A DNA stretch of 64,000 nucleotides from Bifidobacterium choloepi (GTDB taxonomy: Bacteria > Actinomycetota > Actinomycetes > Actinomycetales > Bifidobacteriaceae): assembly GCF_010667615.1 (NCBI RefSeq), contig NZ_VYSG01000001.1:744001-808000 (forward strand). Direction: 5' to 3'. The notes below the pieces were generated by a model. It saw only the letters and a program-made list of their open reading frames with translations, made no database searches and was not told the origin of the DNA. Positions 17,111-25,033 of this stretch are shown here, piece by piece; positions within the stretch are counted from its first letter, which is position 1; the number at the start of each line of letters is the position of its first letter. The position numbers and the translations under genes are program-made.

Positions 17111-17240
17111 GTCACCTTCGCACTTTTCAGGAGGGCAGTCGGAAAGTGCGGAGTTTTGGCGCCCGTTTTCTCGTTTCCCGGACGATTTGCCGGTAGAATC
17201 CTCGCACTTTTCACATGACCATCCAGAAAGTGCGAAGTCA
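17111..17240. repeat. two-unit hairpin array D between serS and the lipid kinase gene
   Basis: Two inverted repeats of the same sequence: CGCACTTTTC at 17119 pairs with GAAAGTGCG at 17142, and CGCACTTTT at 17203 pairs with GAAAGTGCG at 17226. The two copies are 84 bp apart and both have exactly 23 bp between arm starts. The sequence between the units differs. Outer flanks (GAGTCACCTTCG and CGAAGTCACTC) pair across the whole element. Confidence 0.75.
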
Positions 17241-17244
17241 CTCC

Positions 17245-18342
17245 CTATGCCACAGGCACCCTGACCAGCAGGCTGTCCTTTTCCACCTCGAACTTGAGGT
17301 GGGCCGTCGCGGGCAGCAGGTCGCCGTCGACCTGGGCGGGAACGGGCTTGGGCAGGACGAGTTCGGCGCTGATGCCCTGGACCTGGTCGATCGTGGAATT
17401 GTGCGACAGCGGCGACTGCTCGGCCTTCTTCGTGATCGTCTGGTGGACGACGTCGCCGAGCAGGTTGGCCCAGCCGATGATGCCGCCGGACGTGTCGATG
17501 ACCTCGAAGTCGAGCAGCCCGTCGTTGAACGACGCGTCCGGCATCAGCGAGAACACCGGGATCTCGCCGCAGTTGCCGGCCATGAACGTGCGGAACTGCA
17601 GGTCGGAGGTCGTCACCGACGTGCCGTCGGCGCGGCGGATCGTGACCCTGGCGTGGTATTTCGGCGCGAACAGGTGCTTGGCGCCGGAAACGAAGTAGGC
17701 GAGCCACGAGATATTCTTCTTGAGCTCGGGGTCGGCGTCGTCGATCATCAGCGCGTCGAAGCCGATGCCGGCGATGATGAGGAACGCGTGGCCGCGTTCT
17801 GGCTCGTCGTAGTCCGCCGGCGCGTCAAGCAGGCGCAGGCGGCCGATGTCGACATAGCGGGAGCCGTGCGACGTCGCGATCGCGATCGCCGCGTCGAGAT
17901 CGTCGACCGGAATGCCCATGTTGCGGGCGAACAGGTTGCCGGTGCCGATCGGGATGATGCCCATCGCATGCTCGGAACCGGCCATGGCGGACGCGACAGT
18001 GCGCACCGTGCCGTCGCCGCCAGCCGCGATGACGACGTCGGCGCCGTTCGCGAGCGCCTCGAGCGCGCAGGCGCGGCCGTCCTTGTCGAGCTGCGTCTCG
18101 ATGAACGTGAGTTGTGTCAGGCCCTTCTCGGCGGCGAATTCCTCGATTCTCGTGCGCACGTTCTGCGCGGTCGGCTTGCTCGGATTGATGACGACGGCGT
18201 AGTGGACCTGGTCGTCGTGGCGATCCTCGAGCAGCCGCTGGCGCCGGTGGACATAGTGCAGGCGGATGCCGCAGATAATCGCGACAATCAGCACGATGAC
18301 ACAGATCAGCACCACCATCGTGGCCACGAAAGAATCAGACAT
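17245..18342 (-). CDS. diacylglycerol kinase family lipid kinase (membrane-anchored)
   Basis: 365 residues. One N-terminal membrane helix (about 8-28) is followed by a DAGK catalytic domain with VVINPSKP near 50, the nucleotide-binding AAGGDGTVRTVASA near 107 and PIGTGNLFARN near 133. The C-terminal beta-sandwich ends near residue 360. The family phosphorylates diacylglycerol or related lipids at the membrane. YegS- and DgkB-like proteins are relatives, and the exact lipid is not determinable here. The N-terminal anchor is an addition to the common soluble form. Its stop lies a few bases from the end of hairpin array D. Confidence 0.87.
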   Translation of the reverse strand: MSDSFVATMVVLICVIVLIVAIICGIRLHYVHRRQRLLEDRHDDQVHYAVVINPSKPTAQNVRTRIEEFAAEKGLTQLTFIETQLDKDGRACALEALANGADVVIAAGGDGTVRTVASAMAGSEHAMGIIPIGTGNLFARNMGIPVDDLDAAIAIATSHGSRYVDIGRLRLLDAPADYDEPERGHAFLIIAGIGFDALMIDDADPELKKNISWLAYFVSGAKHLFAPKYHARVTIRRADGTSVTTSDLQFRTFMAGNCGEIPVFSLMPDASFNDGLLDFEVIDTSGGIIGWANLLGDVVHQTITKKAEQSPLSHNSTIDQVQGISAELVLPKPVPAQVDGDLLPATAHLKFEVEKDSLLVRVPVA

Positions 18343-18432
18343 GCTACCTAGTTTTCCACACTTTCACGACGGGGTGCAACATGCACACCCACGGCAAAGG
18401 CCCCGCCAAATCTCCCCCTGATGTCACAAATC

Positions 18433-18473
18433 GATGTCGCAAACCCGGGCCGAAAGCCCGGGTTTGCGACATC
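18433..18473. terminator. hairpin of the ATGTCRC/CCCGGG family, pgm terminator
   Basis: An 18-bp perfect stem, GATGTCGCAAACCCGGGC with its complement, around loop CGAAA, downstream of the leftward pgm gene. No T run follows. A partial copy of the left arm (GATGTCACAAA) precedes it at 18420. Similar hairpins occur at 33.9 and 63.5 kb. Confidence 0.7.
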
Positions 18474-18508
18474 GGGAAGTCAGGCGGGAAGCCCCGGAAC
18501 AAGACGAT

Positions 18509-20194
18509 TCACTCGCCGAGGGCCTTGTCGACGACCTCGGTGGCCTCGTCGAGGACGGCGTCGAGCGTCTCCGGGGAAACAAACGACTCGGCATACACCT
18601 TGTAGATGTTCTCGGTGCCGGACGGACGGGCGGCGAACCAGTTGTCGCGCGTGCAGACCTTGAGGCCGCCGATCGGCTCGTCGTCGCCGGGGGCCTTCGT
18701 CATCTTGGCGATGATTTCCTCGCCGCCGAGCGTCGTGGCCGTGACATCGTCGCCGGTGAGGTTGGCGAACTTCTGCTTCTGCTCGAGCGTGGTCGGCGTG
18801 TCCACGCGGGTGTACCAGCTCTCGCCGAAGCGCTCGACCTGGGCCTTGTGCAGCTCGGCCGGGTTCTTGCCGGTCTTGCCGGTGATCTCGGCGGCCAGCA
18901 GGTCGGGGATGATGCCGTCCTTGTCGGTGGTCCAGACGCGGCCGTTGAAGCGCAGGAAGCTCATGCCGGAGCTCTCCTCGCCGCCGAACGCGACCTCGCC
19001 GGTGAACAGCGGGTCCACGAACCACTTGAAGCCGACCGGCACCTCGACGAGACGGGCGTTGATCGACGCGGCGACGCGGTCGATCAGCGACGAGGACACG
19101 ACGGTCTTGCCGACGCCGGCGCCTGCCGGCCAGTCCGGACGGTTGCCGCCGAACAGGTACTCGACGCAGACGGCCAGGTAGTGATTCGGGTTCATGACGC
19201 CCCAGTCCGGGCAGACGATGCCGTGGCGGTCGGCGTCGGGATCGGTGCCGCCGACGAGGTCGTAGTTGTCCCACGCGCCGGCGTTGAGCGAATCCACGAG
19301 GCCCTTCATCGCGTAGGCCGACGACGGATCCATGCGGATCTTGCCGTCGTGGTCGATCGTCATGAAGCGCCACGTCGGGTCGACTTCCGGACGCACGACG
19401 CCGATGTTCAGGCCGTACTTCTCGTTGATCAGCGGCCAGTAGTTGACCGAGGCGCCGCCCAGCGGGTCGATGCCCAGGCGCACGCCGGAGGAACGGATGA
19501 CGTCGAAGTCGATGACGTTCTTGAGGTCGTCGACGTAGTGCTCGCGGTAGTCGAAGCGCTCGACGAGGTCGGACTTGATGGCCTGCTCGAACGGGACGCG
19601 CTTGACGTTCCTGAAGTTGCCGAGCAGCTCGTTGGCGCGGTTGGCGATCGCGTTCGTCGCCTCGGCCGGGGCCGGGCCGCCGGTGACCGGATCGTACTTG
19701 AAGCCGCCGTCGGTCGGCGGGTTGTGCGACGGAGTGACGACGATGCCGTCGGCGAGGCCGTCGCCCTCGAAACGCTGCGTGCCGTCGGCGGCACGGTTGT
19801 GGGTCAGGATGGCCTGGGAAATGACCGGCGTCGGCGTGAAGTCGTCGCGGTTGTCGATGCGCACGGTGACGCCGTTGGCGACGAGCACCTCGATGGCGGT
19901 CTTCCAGGCCGGCAGGCTCAGGGCGTGGGTGTCGCGGCCGAGATACAGCGGGCCGTTGACGCCGGAAGCCTTGCGGTATTCGGCGATGGCCTGCGTGATC
20001 GCCACGATGTGGGCTTCGTTGAAGGAGTTCTTCAGCGACGATCCACGGTGGCCGGAGGTGCCGAAGATGACACGCTCGGTGGCGACGGCCGGGTCGGGAA
20101 CGACGTCATAGTACTTGCCAATGACCTCGTCGACATCAATCAGATCTTCTGGGGTGGCGGGCAGTCCCGCATTCTTTGCAACCATGGTCCCCAT
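18509..20194 (-). CDS. pgm: phosphoglucomutase (alpha-D-glucose phosphate-specific)
   Basis: Interconverts glucose 1-phosphate and glucose 6-phosphate in the cytoplasm, linking glycogen and UDP-glucose synthesis to the fermentative bifid shunt. The 561 residues have phosphoserine loop VTPSHNPPTDGG (serine near 155), Mg-binding DPDADR near 319, sugar-binding GGEESSGM near 405 and phosphate-binding ARPSGTEN near 525, all intact. The start was taken at the ATG that follows GTGGCACA; a second ATG nine bases later is possible. No strong Shine-Dalgarno is present. The gene is divergent from the PTS gene, with AT-rich operator-like repeats between them. Confidence 0.95.
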   Translation of the reverse strand: MGTMVAKNAGLPATPEDLIDVDEVIGKYYDVVPDPAVATERVIFGTSGHRGSSLKNSFNEAHIVAITQAIAEYRKASGVNGPLYLGRDTHALSLPAWKTAIEVLVANGVTVRIDNRDDFTPTPVISQAILTHNRAADGTQRFEGDGLADGIVVTPSHNPPTDGGFKYDPVTGGPAPAEATNAIANRANELLGNFRNVKRVPFEQAIKSDLVERFDYREHYVDDLKNVIDFDVIRSSGVRLGIDPLGGASVNYWPLINEKYGLNIGVVRPEVDPTWRFMTIDHDGKIRMDPSSAYAMKGLVDSLNAGAWDNYDLVGGTDPDADRHGIVCPDWGVMNPNHYLAVCVEYLFGGNRPDWPAGAGVGKTVVSSSLIDRVAASINARLVEVPVGFKWFVDPLFTGEVAFGGEESSGMSFLRFNGRVWTTDKDGIIPDLLAAEITGKTGKNPAELHKAQVERFGESWYTRVDTPTTLEQKQKFANLTGDDVTATTLGGEEIIAKMTKAPGDDEPIGGLKVCTRDNWFAARPSGTENIYKVYAESFVSPETLDAVLDEATEVVDKALGE

Positions 20195-20270
20195 TGTGCC
20201 ACGGGATACGCCCAGTCGCACTCGTCAGAATCGTCCAGATGTTCACTATATGTTGTCAGGAAATGATGGA

Positions 20271-20294
20271 TTTTCAGAAAACGATTTCCGAAAA
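20271..20294. promoter_or_regulatory. candidate operator pair upstream of pgm and the PTS gene
   Basis: Two adjacent near-palindromes, TTTTCAGAAAA (20271) and ATTTCCGAAAA (20284), 13 bp apart in an AT-rich island between divergent sugar genes. A third copy lies at 20375. The binding protein is unknown. Confidence 0.4.
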
Positions 20295-20370
20295 CTCGCA
20301 ACCCTTTACCAGTTTTTCCAGTGTTCTATGTACACTTTCACTTGCTAAATAACGGCATCGCTGGTTTTCT

Positions 20371-20404
20371 CTATTTTTCCGAAAATGAGAAAACAGTGTA
20401 TGAT
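20371..20404 (+). promoter_or_regulatory. candidate PTS promoter with overlapping operator
   Basis: The palindrome TTTTCCGAAAA (20375-20385), nested in TTTTCTC...GAGAAAA, lies just upstream of a -10-like TATGAT (20399-20404). The -35 region would fall within the palindrome, so binding there could block transcription. Confidence 0.45.
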
Positions 20405-20539
20405 CAATAACGATTCGCACGAGCAACGGCGCCGTATCCAATGAAAGCCAGCACGCCAGGGTGAAGAGTGGCATGCCGGTTTTCGTCGCCGCCCGGCACG
20501 CGGCGAAGGGAAAGTGAATAATAGAGGAAAGGACAGAAG

Positions 20540-22678
20540 ATGGCCGAGTCAACCGCCTCGCAGATCATCTCTGCTATCGGTGGCCCCGAGAACGTCAAGA
20601 GCCTGACGCACTGTGCCACCCGACTTCGATTCGAGCTGGTCGACGCCAGCAAGGTCGACAAGGACAAGCTGGAGCACATGAAGGGCGTCCTCGGCGCCGT
20701 GCCGCAGAGCGGCGACCGCTACCAGGTCGTCATCGGCGGCGGCGTGTCCACCGTGTACGAGGAGATCATGCACCTGCCGGAGATGAAGAATGCCGGCGCC
20801 CACGGCGACGGCTCCGGCACCGCCTCGAACGGCAACTCCAACCTGACGAATGCCGAAGTCAAGGAACAGGCGCGTTCGAAGACCCGCGGCAAGAACAAGT
20901 GGGTCGATTCGTTCTTCGAGTTCCTGTCCGACTCCTTCCGTCCGATCCTCGGCGTGCTGCTTGGCGCGTCGCTGATCATCGCCATCATCAACGTCTGCCT
21001 GGCCTGCGGCTGGATGTCCAGCGAGACGCAGAGCCCGACGACGACGTTCTTCCAGGCGCTGTACAAGGGCGTCTTCTACTTCCTGCCGATCATGATCGCG
21101 TACAACGCGTCGAAGAAGCTCAAGGTCGACGGCTGGCTCGGCGGCGCCATCATGGGCGCCATGATGACCCCGTCGTTCCTGTCGCTGATGGACACGACGT
21201 GGGCCGACACGCACTGCGTGACGACGTCGCTCGGCACCAGCCAGTGCACGACGAAGGTCTTCGGCATCACGATGCAGCTCAACGACTACTCCGGCAACGT
21301 CTTTGTGCCGCTGTTCATGGCCGTCGTGCTCGCGCTCGTCTACCACGGTCTCAAGAAGATCATTCCGGACTCCGTCCAGCTCGTCTTCGTGCCGTTCCTG
21401 TGCATGGTCATCGTCGGTGTCCTGACCGCCTTCCTCGTCGGCCCGCTGGGCATCTGGATCGGCAACGGCCTGGGCGTCGGCCTGTCGTGGCTCAACGGTC
21501 ACGCGCCGTTCATCTTCGCCATCCTGATCCCGATGCTGTACCCGTTCCTCGTCCCGCTGGGCCTGCACTGGCCGCTCAACGCCCTGATGCTGATGAACAT
21601 CCAGTCGATGGGCTACGACTTCATCCAGGGCCCGATGGGCTGCTGGAACTTCGCCTGCTTCGGCGCGACCGCCGGCGTCCTGATCCTGTCCATCCGCGAC
21701 CGTGACAAGGAAATGCGCCAGACCGCCGTCGGCGCCCTCGCCGCGGGCCTGCTCGGTGGCGTTTCGGAGCCGTCGCTGTACGGCATTCACCTGCGCTTCA
21801 AGAACACCTACAAGCGCATGCTCCCCGGCTGCTTGGCCGGCGGCATCACCATCGCCATCCTCGGCTGGATCTTCCCGTCGACCGTCGCCGGCGGCCAGGT
21901 CGTCCACGGCGTGACCACGACGGCCTTCGCCTTCACGTCGTTGCTGACGATCCCGATCTTCGACCGCATGTGGGTCTACGCCATCTCGATCGCCGTCGCG
22001 TTCTTCGTCGCCATGGCCCTCGTCGTCATCTTCGACTACCGCACGCCGGAACAGAAGGCCGAAGTCCTCGCCCGCGTGGCCGCCGCCGATGCGGAGACCG
22101 CCACCGAGACCGAGGAGAACGCCTCCGCCGTCCAGTACGCCGACACGCACATCGACGACAACCTGCTGCCGGGTGACAAGCCGGTCGACGCTCCGGTCAT
22201 GGACGCCGAACCGCTCGCCCAGCCGACCGTCGCCGTCTTCGCTCCGGTCGCCGGCCACGTCATCTCGCTCGACGACTGCGGCGACCCGGTCTTCGCGTCC
22301 CGCGCCCTCGGCGAGGGCGTCGGCATCCAGCCGTCCGCGTCCGAGGTCTTCGCGCCGGTCTCCGGCGTGCTGCAGACGGTCGCCGAGACCGGCCACGCCT
22401 TCGGCATCAAGACCGACGACGGCGTCGAGATCCTCGTCCACGTCGGCATCGACACGGTCAAGATGGAGGGCGACGGCTTCCAGGTCGCCGTCAAGGCCAA
22501 CCAGCGCGTCAACGTCGGCGACAAGCTCGTCACCGTTGACTTCGACAAGGTCAAGGCCGCCGGTTACAGCACGACGACGCTGATGACCGTCCTGAACACC
22601 GCCGCCCTGAAGTCGGTCGTCCCGATGACCGACAAGGACGTGCAGGCCGGCGACGAAGTCATCGCCATCGAGCACTGA
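20540..22678 (+). CDS. PTS glucose-family transporter, EIIBCA
   Basis: 712-residue phosphotransferase permease that imports and phosphorylates a glucose-type sugar at the membrane. Domain order is B-C-A. EIIB residues 1-85 have phosphocysteine C25 in SLTHCATRLRF. EIIC about 120-500 has ten or so membrane helices and the GVSEPSLYGIHL motif near 415. EIIA about 555-700 has phosphohistidine H634 in EILVHVGIDTV. The B-C-A order and ITEP-like motif resemble beta-glucoside/sucrose-type PTS, but bifidobacterial glucose PTS genes look like this too. The substrate is therefore inferred. No antiterminator gene or RAT hairpin is adjacent. RBS AGGAAAGGAC precedes the ATG. Confidence 0.9.
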   Translation: MAESTASQIISAIGGPENVKSLTHCATRLRFELVDASKVDKDKLEHMKGVLGAVPQSGDRYQVVIGGGVSTVYEEIMHLPEMKNAGAHGDGSGTASNGNSNLTNAEVKEQARSKTRGKNKWVDSFFEFLSDSFRPILGVLLGASLIIAIINVCLACGWMSSETQSPTTTFFQALYKGVFYFLPIMIAYNASKKLKVDGWLGGAIMGAMMTPSFLSLMDTTWADTHCVTTSLGTSQCTTKVFGITMQLNDYSGNVFVPLFMAVVLALVYHGLKKIIPDSVQLVFVPFLCMVIVGVLTAFLVGPLGIWIGNGLGVGLSWLNGHAPFIFAILIPMLYPFLVPLGLHWPLNALMLMNIQSMGYDFIQGPMGCWNFACFGATAGVLILSIRDRDKEMRQTAVGALAAGLLGGVSEPSLYGIHLRFKNTYKRMLPGCLAGGITIAILGWIFPSTVAGGQVVHGVTTTAFAFTSLLTIPIFDRMWVYAISIAVAFFVAMALVVIFDYRTPEQKAEVLARVAAADAETATETEENASAVQYADTHIDDNLLPGDKPVDAPVMDAEPLAQPTVAVFAPVAGHVISLDDCGDPVFASRALGEGVGIQPSASEVFAPVSGVLQTVAETGHAFGIKTDDGVEILVHVGIDTVKMEGDGFQVAVKANQRVNVGDKLVTVDFDKVKAAGYSTTTLMTVLNTAALKSVVPMTDKDVQAGDEVIAIEH

Positions 22679-22702
22679 ATCGTACCATCCCTTTCTCTCC
22701 TC

Positions 22703-22740
22703 CAGTCAGGCCTGACGGCCGCTGCCGACAGGCCTGACTG
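22703..22740. terminator. hairpin after the PTS gene
   Basis: A 12-bp perfect stem, CAGTCAGGCCTG with complement, around a 14-base loop, 25 bp after the PTS stop codon. Confidence 0.7.
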
Positions 22741-22751
22741 ACCTCATACCC

Positions 22752-22778
22752 GGGGGAGCCGAGCGCATCGGCTCCCCC
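22752..22778 (+). terminator. second hairpin after the PTS gene
   Basis: Stem GGGGGAGCCGA/TCGGCTCCCCC with a five-base loop, followed by TCTGTGTATCTT. It forms a tandem terminator with the preceding hairpin. Confidence 0.7.
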
Positions 22779-22795
22779 TCTGTGTATCTTCCGAC

Positions 22796-22876
22796 ACTCC
22801 CTCTCAAGCGGGAGCCGACGAGAGCGAAGCTCGAGTCGGCGGGAGCGGGGAGCCGCGTAGCGGCGCCCGTGCGCCC
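22796..22876. repeat. GCGAAGC-loop repeat element, copy 1
   Basis: CTCCCTCT...GGGAG hairpin followed by a stem-loop CGAGAGCGAAGCTCG and GGCGGGAGC. It aligns along its length with the element at 43.91 kb. The inner stem differs in sequence in the two copies but pairs in both. Confidence 0.65.
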
Positions 22877-22906
22877 GAATCGTTCCTCCCTATTAGGCTG
22901 GTCCCC

Positions 22907-23899
22907 ATGACTATCACTGTTTCCACCGACGGCTCGGCGCTCGGCAACCCCAACGGGCCGATGGGCTGGGCCTGGGCCGACCATCACGACCGCGAATCCG
23001 ACGCCGCCGCCGACGGCCACCGGCACGCCGGCGACTGCGACGCCGGCGGCGCCACGAACGGCACGAACCAGATCGGCGAGCTGTGCGCCGTGCTCGAGGC
23101 GCTGCGCACGCACCCCGGCAGCGAGCCGCTCGTCATCGAGACCGACTCGCAGTACGCGATCAACTGCTCGACGAAGTGGGTCCGCGGCTGGAAGAAGAAC
23201 GGCTGGAAGAACTCGCAGAAGAAGCCGGTCAAGAACGCCGACGTCATCAAGGCGATCGACGCGGAGATTTCCCGGCGTCCCGGCCCCGTCAGGTTTGTCT
23301 GGGTCAAGGGACACGCCGGCAACGCCGGCAACGAGAAGGTCGACACGCTCGCGCGCACCTACGCCGGCGACTGCCGCTCCGGCGCCCGCGAAGGCTATCT
23401 GCCGAAGGAAGGCTGGCAGTCGCTGCTCGCGTCGGAGTATTCGAGGGGCACCGACGTTCCCGACGACGCGCGGCTGCTGCTCGACGGCAAGATTTCCGCC
23501 GCCGACTACCGCGGACTGGTTCACGGCGAGCCGCCGGAAGAAGATCCGGACGATTCGTCCGCCAGGCCGTCCGCGAACCGCATGCCTGTCGCGGCCGAAC
23601 CCGAGGGATTCGATCCCGACGACTGGTTCACCGACGGCGACGACAAACTGGAACCCGAGCCGGAGACCGAACCGGAACCCGAGCCGGAAGACAAGCCTTC
23701 GCCCGAATCCACTCCGGCCGCTCCCCGACTGCGCGCGACGGGCCTGACGGCGAGCGGCACGTTGAAGATCTCCCCCGCTCCGGCGACGAGTCCGACGTTC
23801 GACGGCCGTCCGCGCCACGTGCGCGGCTATCTCGCCGTCGAGGGCTATGTCGACGGCGACGGCACCTTCGTCGTCCGGGACGCCCCGTTCCTGATGTGA
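22907..23899 (+). CDS. rnhA: ribonuclease HI-like protein with C-terminal extension
   Basis: Degrades RNA in RNA-DNA hybrids. Residues 1-155 are the RNase H fold with the acidic active site preserved: D8 (STDGSALGN), the glutamate of GELCAVLEAL near 58, the aspartate of IETDSQY near 79 and an aspartate near 146 in GNEKVDTLAR. The WVRGWKKNGWK basic handle is present. The extra 175 residues consist of a region near 160-205, an acidic/Pro linker (EPEPETEPEPEPED) and a final ~45 residues beginning LRATGLTASGTLKI with no recognised fold. The gene stands alone between terminators. Confidence 0.88.
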   Translation: MTITVSTDGSALGNPNGPMGWAWADHHDRESDAAADGHRHAGDCDAGGATNGTNQIGELCAVLEALRTHPGSEPLVIETDSQYAINCSTKWVRGWKKNGWKNSQKKPVKNADVIKAIDAEISRRPGPVRFVWVKGHAGNAGNEKVDTLARTYAGDCRSGAREGYLPKEGWQSLLASEYSRGTDVPDDARLLLDGKISAADYRGLVHGEPPEEDPDDSSARPSANRMPVAAEPEGFDPDDWFTDGDDKLEPEPETEPEPEPEDKPSPESTPAAPRLRATGLTASGTLKISPAPATSPTFDGRPRHVRGYLAVEGYVDGDGTFVVRDAPFLM

Positions 23900-23998
23900 C
23901 CCTCCCCTTTTTTGATGGCACAAACCCGTGACTAACGCTCCGGGTAGGATGGGGACGAATCGTTCCGCAGAATTGTTCTGTATATAAAGGAGTGTGTT

Positions 23999-24703
23999 AT
24001 GGACAAGGCACAGCAGGATGCGCTGAAGAAGGCGGCCGGCATCGAGGCCGCCAAGCTCATCGAGAACGGCATGATCGCGGGCCTGGGCACCGGCTCCACC
24101 GTGCGTTTCCTCGTCGACGAGCTCGGCCGCCGCGTGCGCGAGGAAGGCCTGGAGTTCACCGGCGTGACGACGAGCCGTCGCACGCAGGAGCAGGCCGAGA
24201 GCTACGGCATCAAGATCGTCGACATCGACGACGTCGACCACATCGACATCACGATCGACGGCGCCGACGAGGTCGACGCGAACTTCAACGGCATCAAGGG
24301 CGGCGGCGCCGCGCTGCTGTGGGAGAAGATTGTCGCCGTGAACTCGGACAAGATCGTCTGGATCGTCGACGAGTCGAAGGTCGTCGACGTCATCGGCAAG
24401 TTCCCGCTGCCGGTCGAGGTCATTCCGTTCGGCGCCGCCCACGTCATCGAGCGCTTCGAGAAGCGCGGCTACAAGCCGGTCCTGCGTCTCGACGCCGAGG
24501 GCAAGCCGGTGCGCACCGACGAGAACAACTACGTCGTCGACCTGCACCTCGAGCGCATCGACGATCCGGCCGAGCTGGCCGAGGACCTGATCAACACGGT
24601 CGGCGTCGTCGAGCACGGCCTGTTCCTCAACATGGTCGACGAGGTCATCGTCGGCAACCCGGACGGCCCGAAGAAGCTGTTCAACCCGAACAAGCAGGCC
24701 TGA
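23999..24703 (+). CDS. rpiA: ribose-5-phosphate isomerase A
   Basis: Interconverts ribose 5-phosphate and ribulose 5-phosphate in the cytoplasm, feeding pentoses into the bifid shunt and nucleotide synthesis. 234 residues is a normal length. Visible motifs are GLGTGSTVRFLVDELG near 30-45, TTSRRTQEQAE (phosphate loop), the active-site DGADEVD near 86-92, and KGGGAALLWEKIV near 100 with the conserved lysine. The ATG follows AAAGGAGTGTGTT, a clear ribosome-binding site. The upstream spacer contains one window-wide motif (GGACGAATCGTTCC at 23953). It stands alone, followed by paired hairpins. Confidence 0.96.
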   Translation: MDKAQQDALKKAAGIEAAKLIENGMIAGLGTGSTVRFLVDELGRRVREEGLEFTGVTTSRRTQEQAESYGIKIVDIDDVDHIDITIDGADEVDANFNGIKGGGAALLWEKIVAVNSDKIVWIVDESKVVDVIGKFPLPVEVIPFGAAHVIERFEKRGYKPVLRLDAEGKPVRTDENNYVVDLHLERIDDPAELAEDLINTVGVVEHGLFLNMVDEVIVGNPDGPKKLFNPNKQA

Positions 24704-24718
24704 TCTCCCGAGCCTCTT

Positions 24719-24770
24719 CCGGTCCCCTCTCGAGAGGGGACCGGCGTCGCGAGGCGACGTCGAGGGAAGT
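24719..24770. repeat. double hairpin after rpiA, degenerate GCGAAGC-type element
   Basis: GGTCCCCTCTCGAGAGGGGACC is an 11-bp perfect palindrome. It is followed by CGTCGC-GAG-GCGACG and TCGAGGGAAGT. The layout (CCCTCT palindrome, then a GCGAGGC-loop stem, then GAGGGA) resembles the elements at 22.8 and 43.9 kb. It may also terminate rpiA. Confidence 0.5.
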
Positions 24771-24789
24771 AACCGGCCCGGACATGCAG

Positions 24790-24825
24790 TTGGCCCCGCG
24801 AATTCACGAGAATTCGCGGGGCCAA
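24790..24825. terminator. convergent terminator between rpiA and the bS22-like gene
   Basis: Stem TTGGCCCCGCGAATT with complement around a short loop, 17 bp from the end of the leftward 29-codon gene and about 90 bp after rpiA. Confidence 0.7.
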
Positions 24826-24841
24826 CCGTTTCCAGACGCTA

Positions 24842-24931
24842 CTACTTGCGCTGGTGACGAGTCTTACGCAGCAGCTTGCGGTGCTTCTTCTTGCTCATCC
24901 GCTTGCGGCGCTTCTTGATGACGGAACCCAT
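24842..24931 (-). CDS. AURKAIP1/COX24-domain protein (bS22-like, 29 residues)
   Basis: The protein starts [20 protein letters not shown] and ends RHQRK. This is the signature of the tiny actinobacterial AURKAIP1/COX24-domain protein, which in mycobacteria is a ribosomal protein, bS22, found near the decoding centre. More than half the residues are Lys or Arg, as expected for rRNA binding. The start is preceded by GTGGAGGCTGAAG, a good ribosome-binding site. It is a few residues shorter than the ~33-residue mycobacterial protein. The gene is monocistronic and convergent with rpiA. Confidence 0.88.
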   Translation of the reverse strand: MGSVIKKRRKRMSKKKHRKLLRKTRHQRK

Positions 24932-25033
24932 CTTCAGCCTCCACTTCCTTGAATCTAACAGAACTGTAAAGATTGCAACTCGGCCTATACTACACGGCAT
25001 TTAGGACGACTCGCGCGCAGGCCGCCCGGTCCG

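Noticed and set aside
17077-17244. T-box or other riboswitch upstream of serS
   Set aside because: No T-box sequence or specifier stem is apparent; the repeats are two plain inverted repeats.
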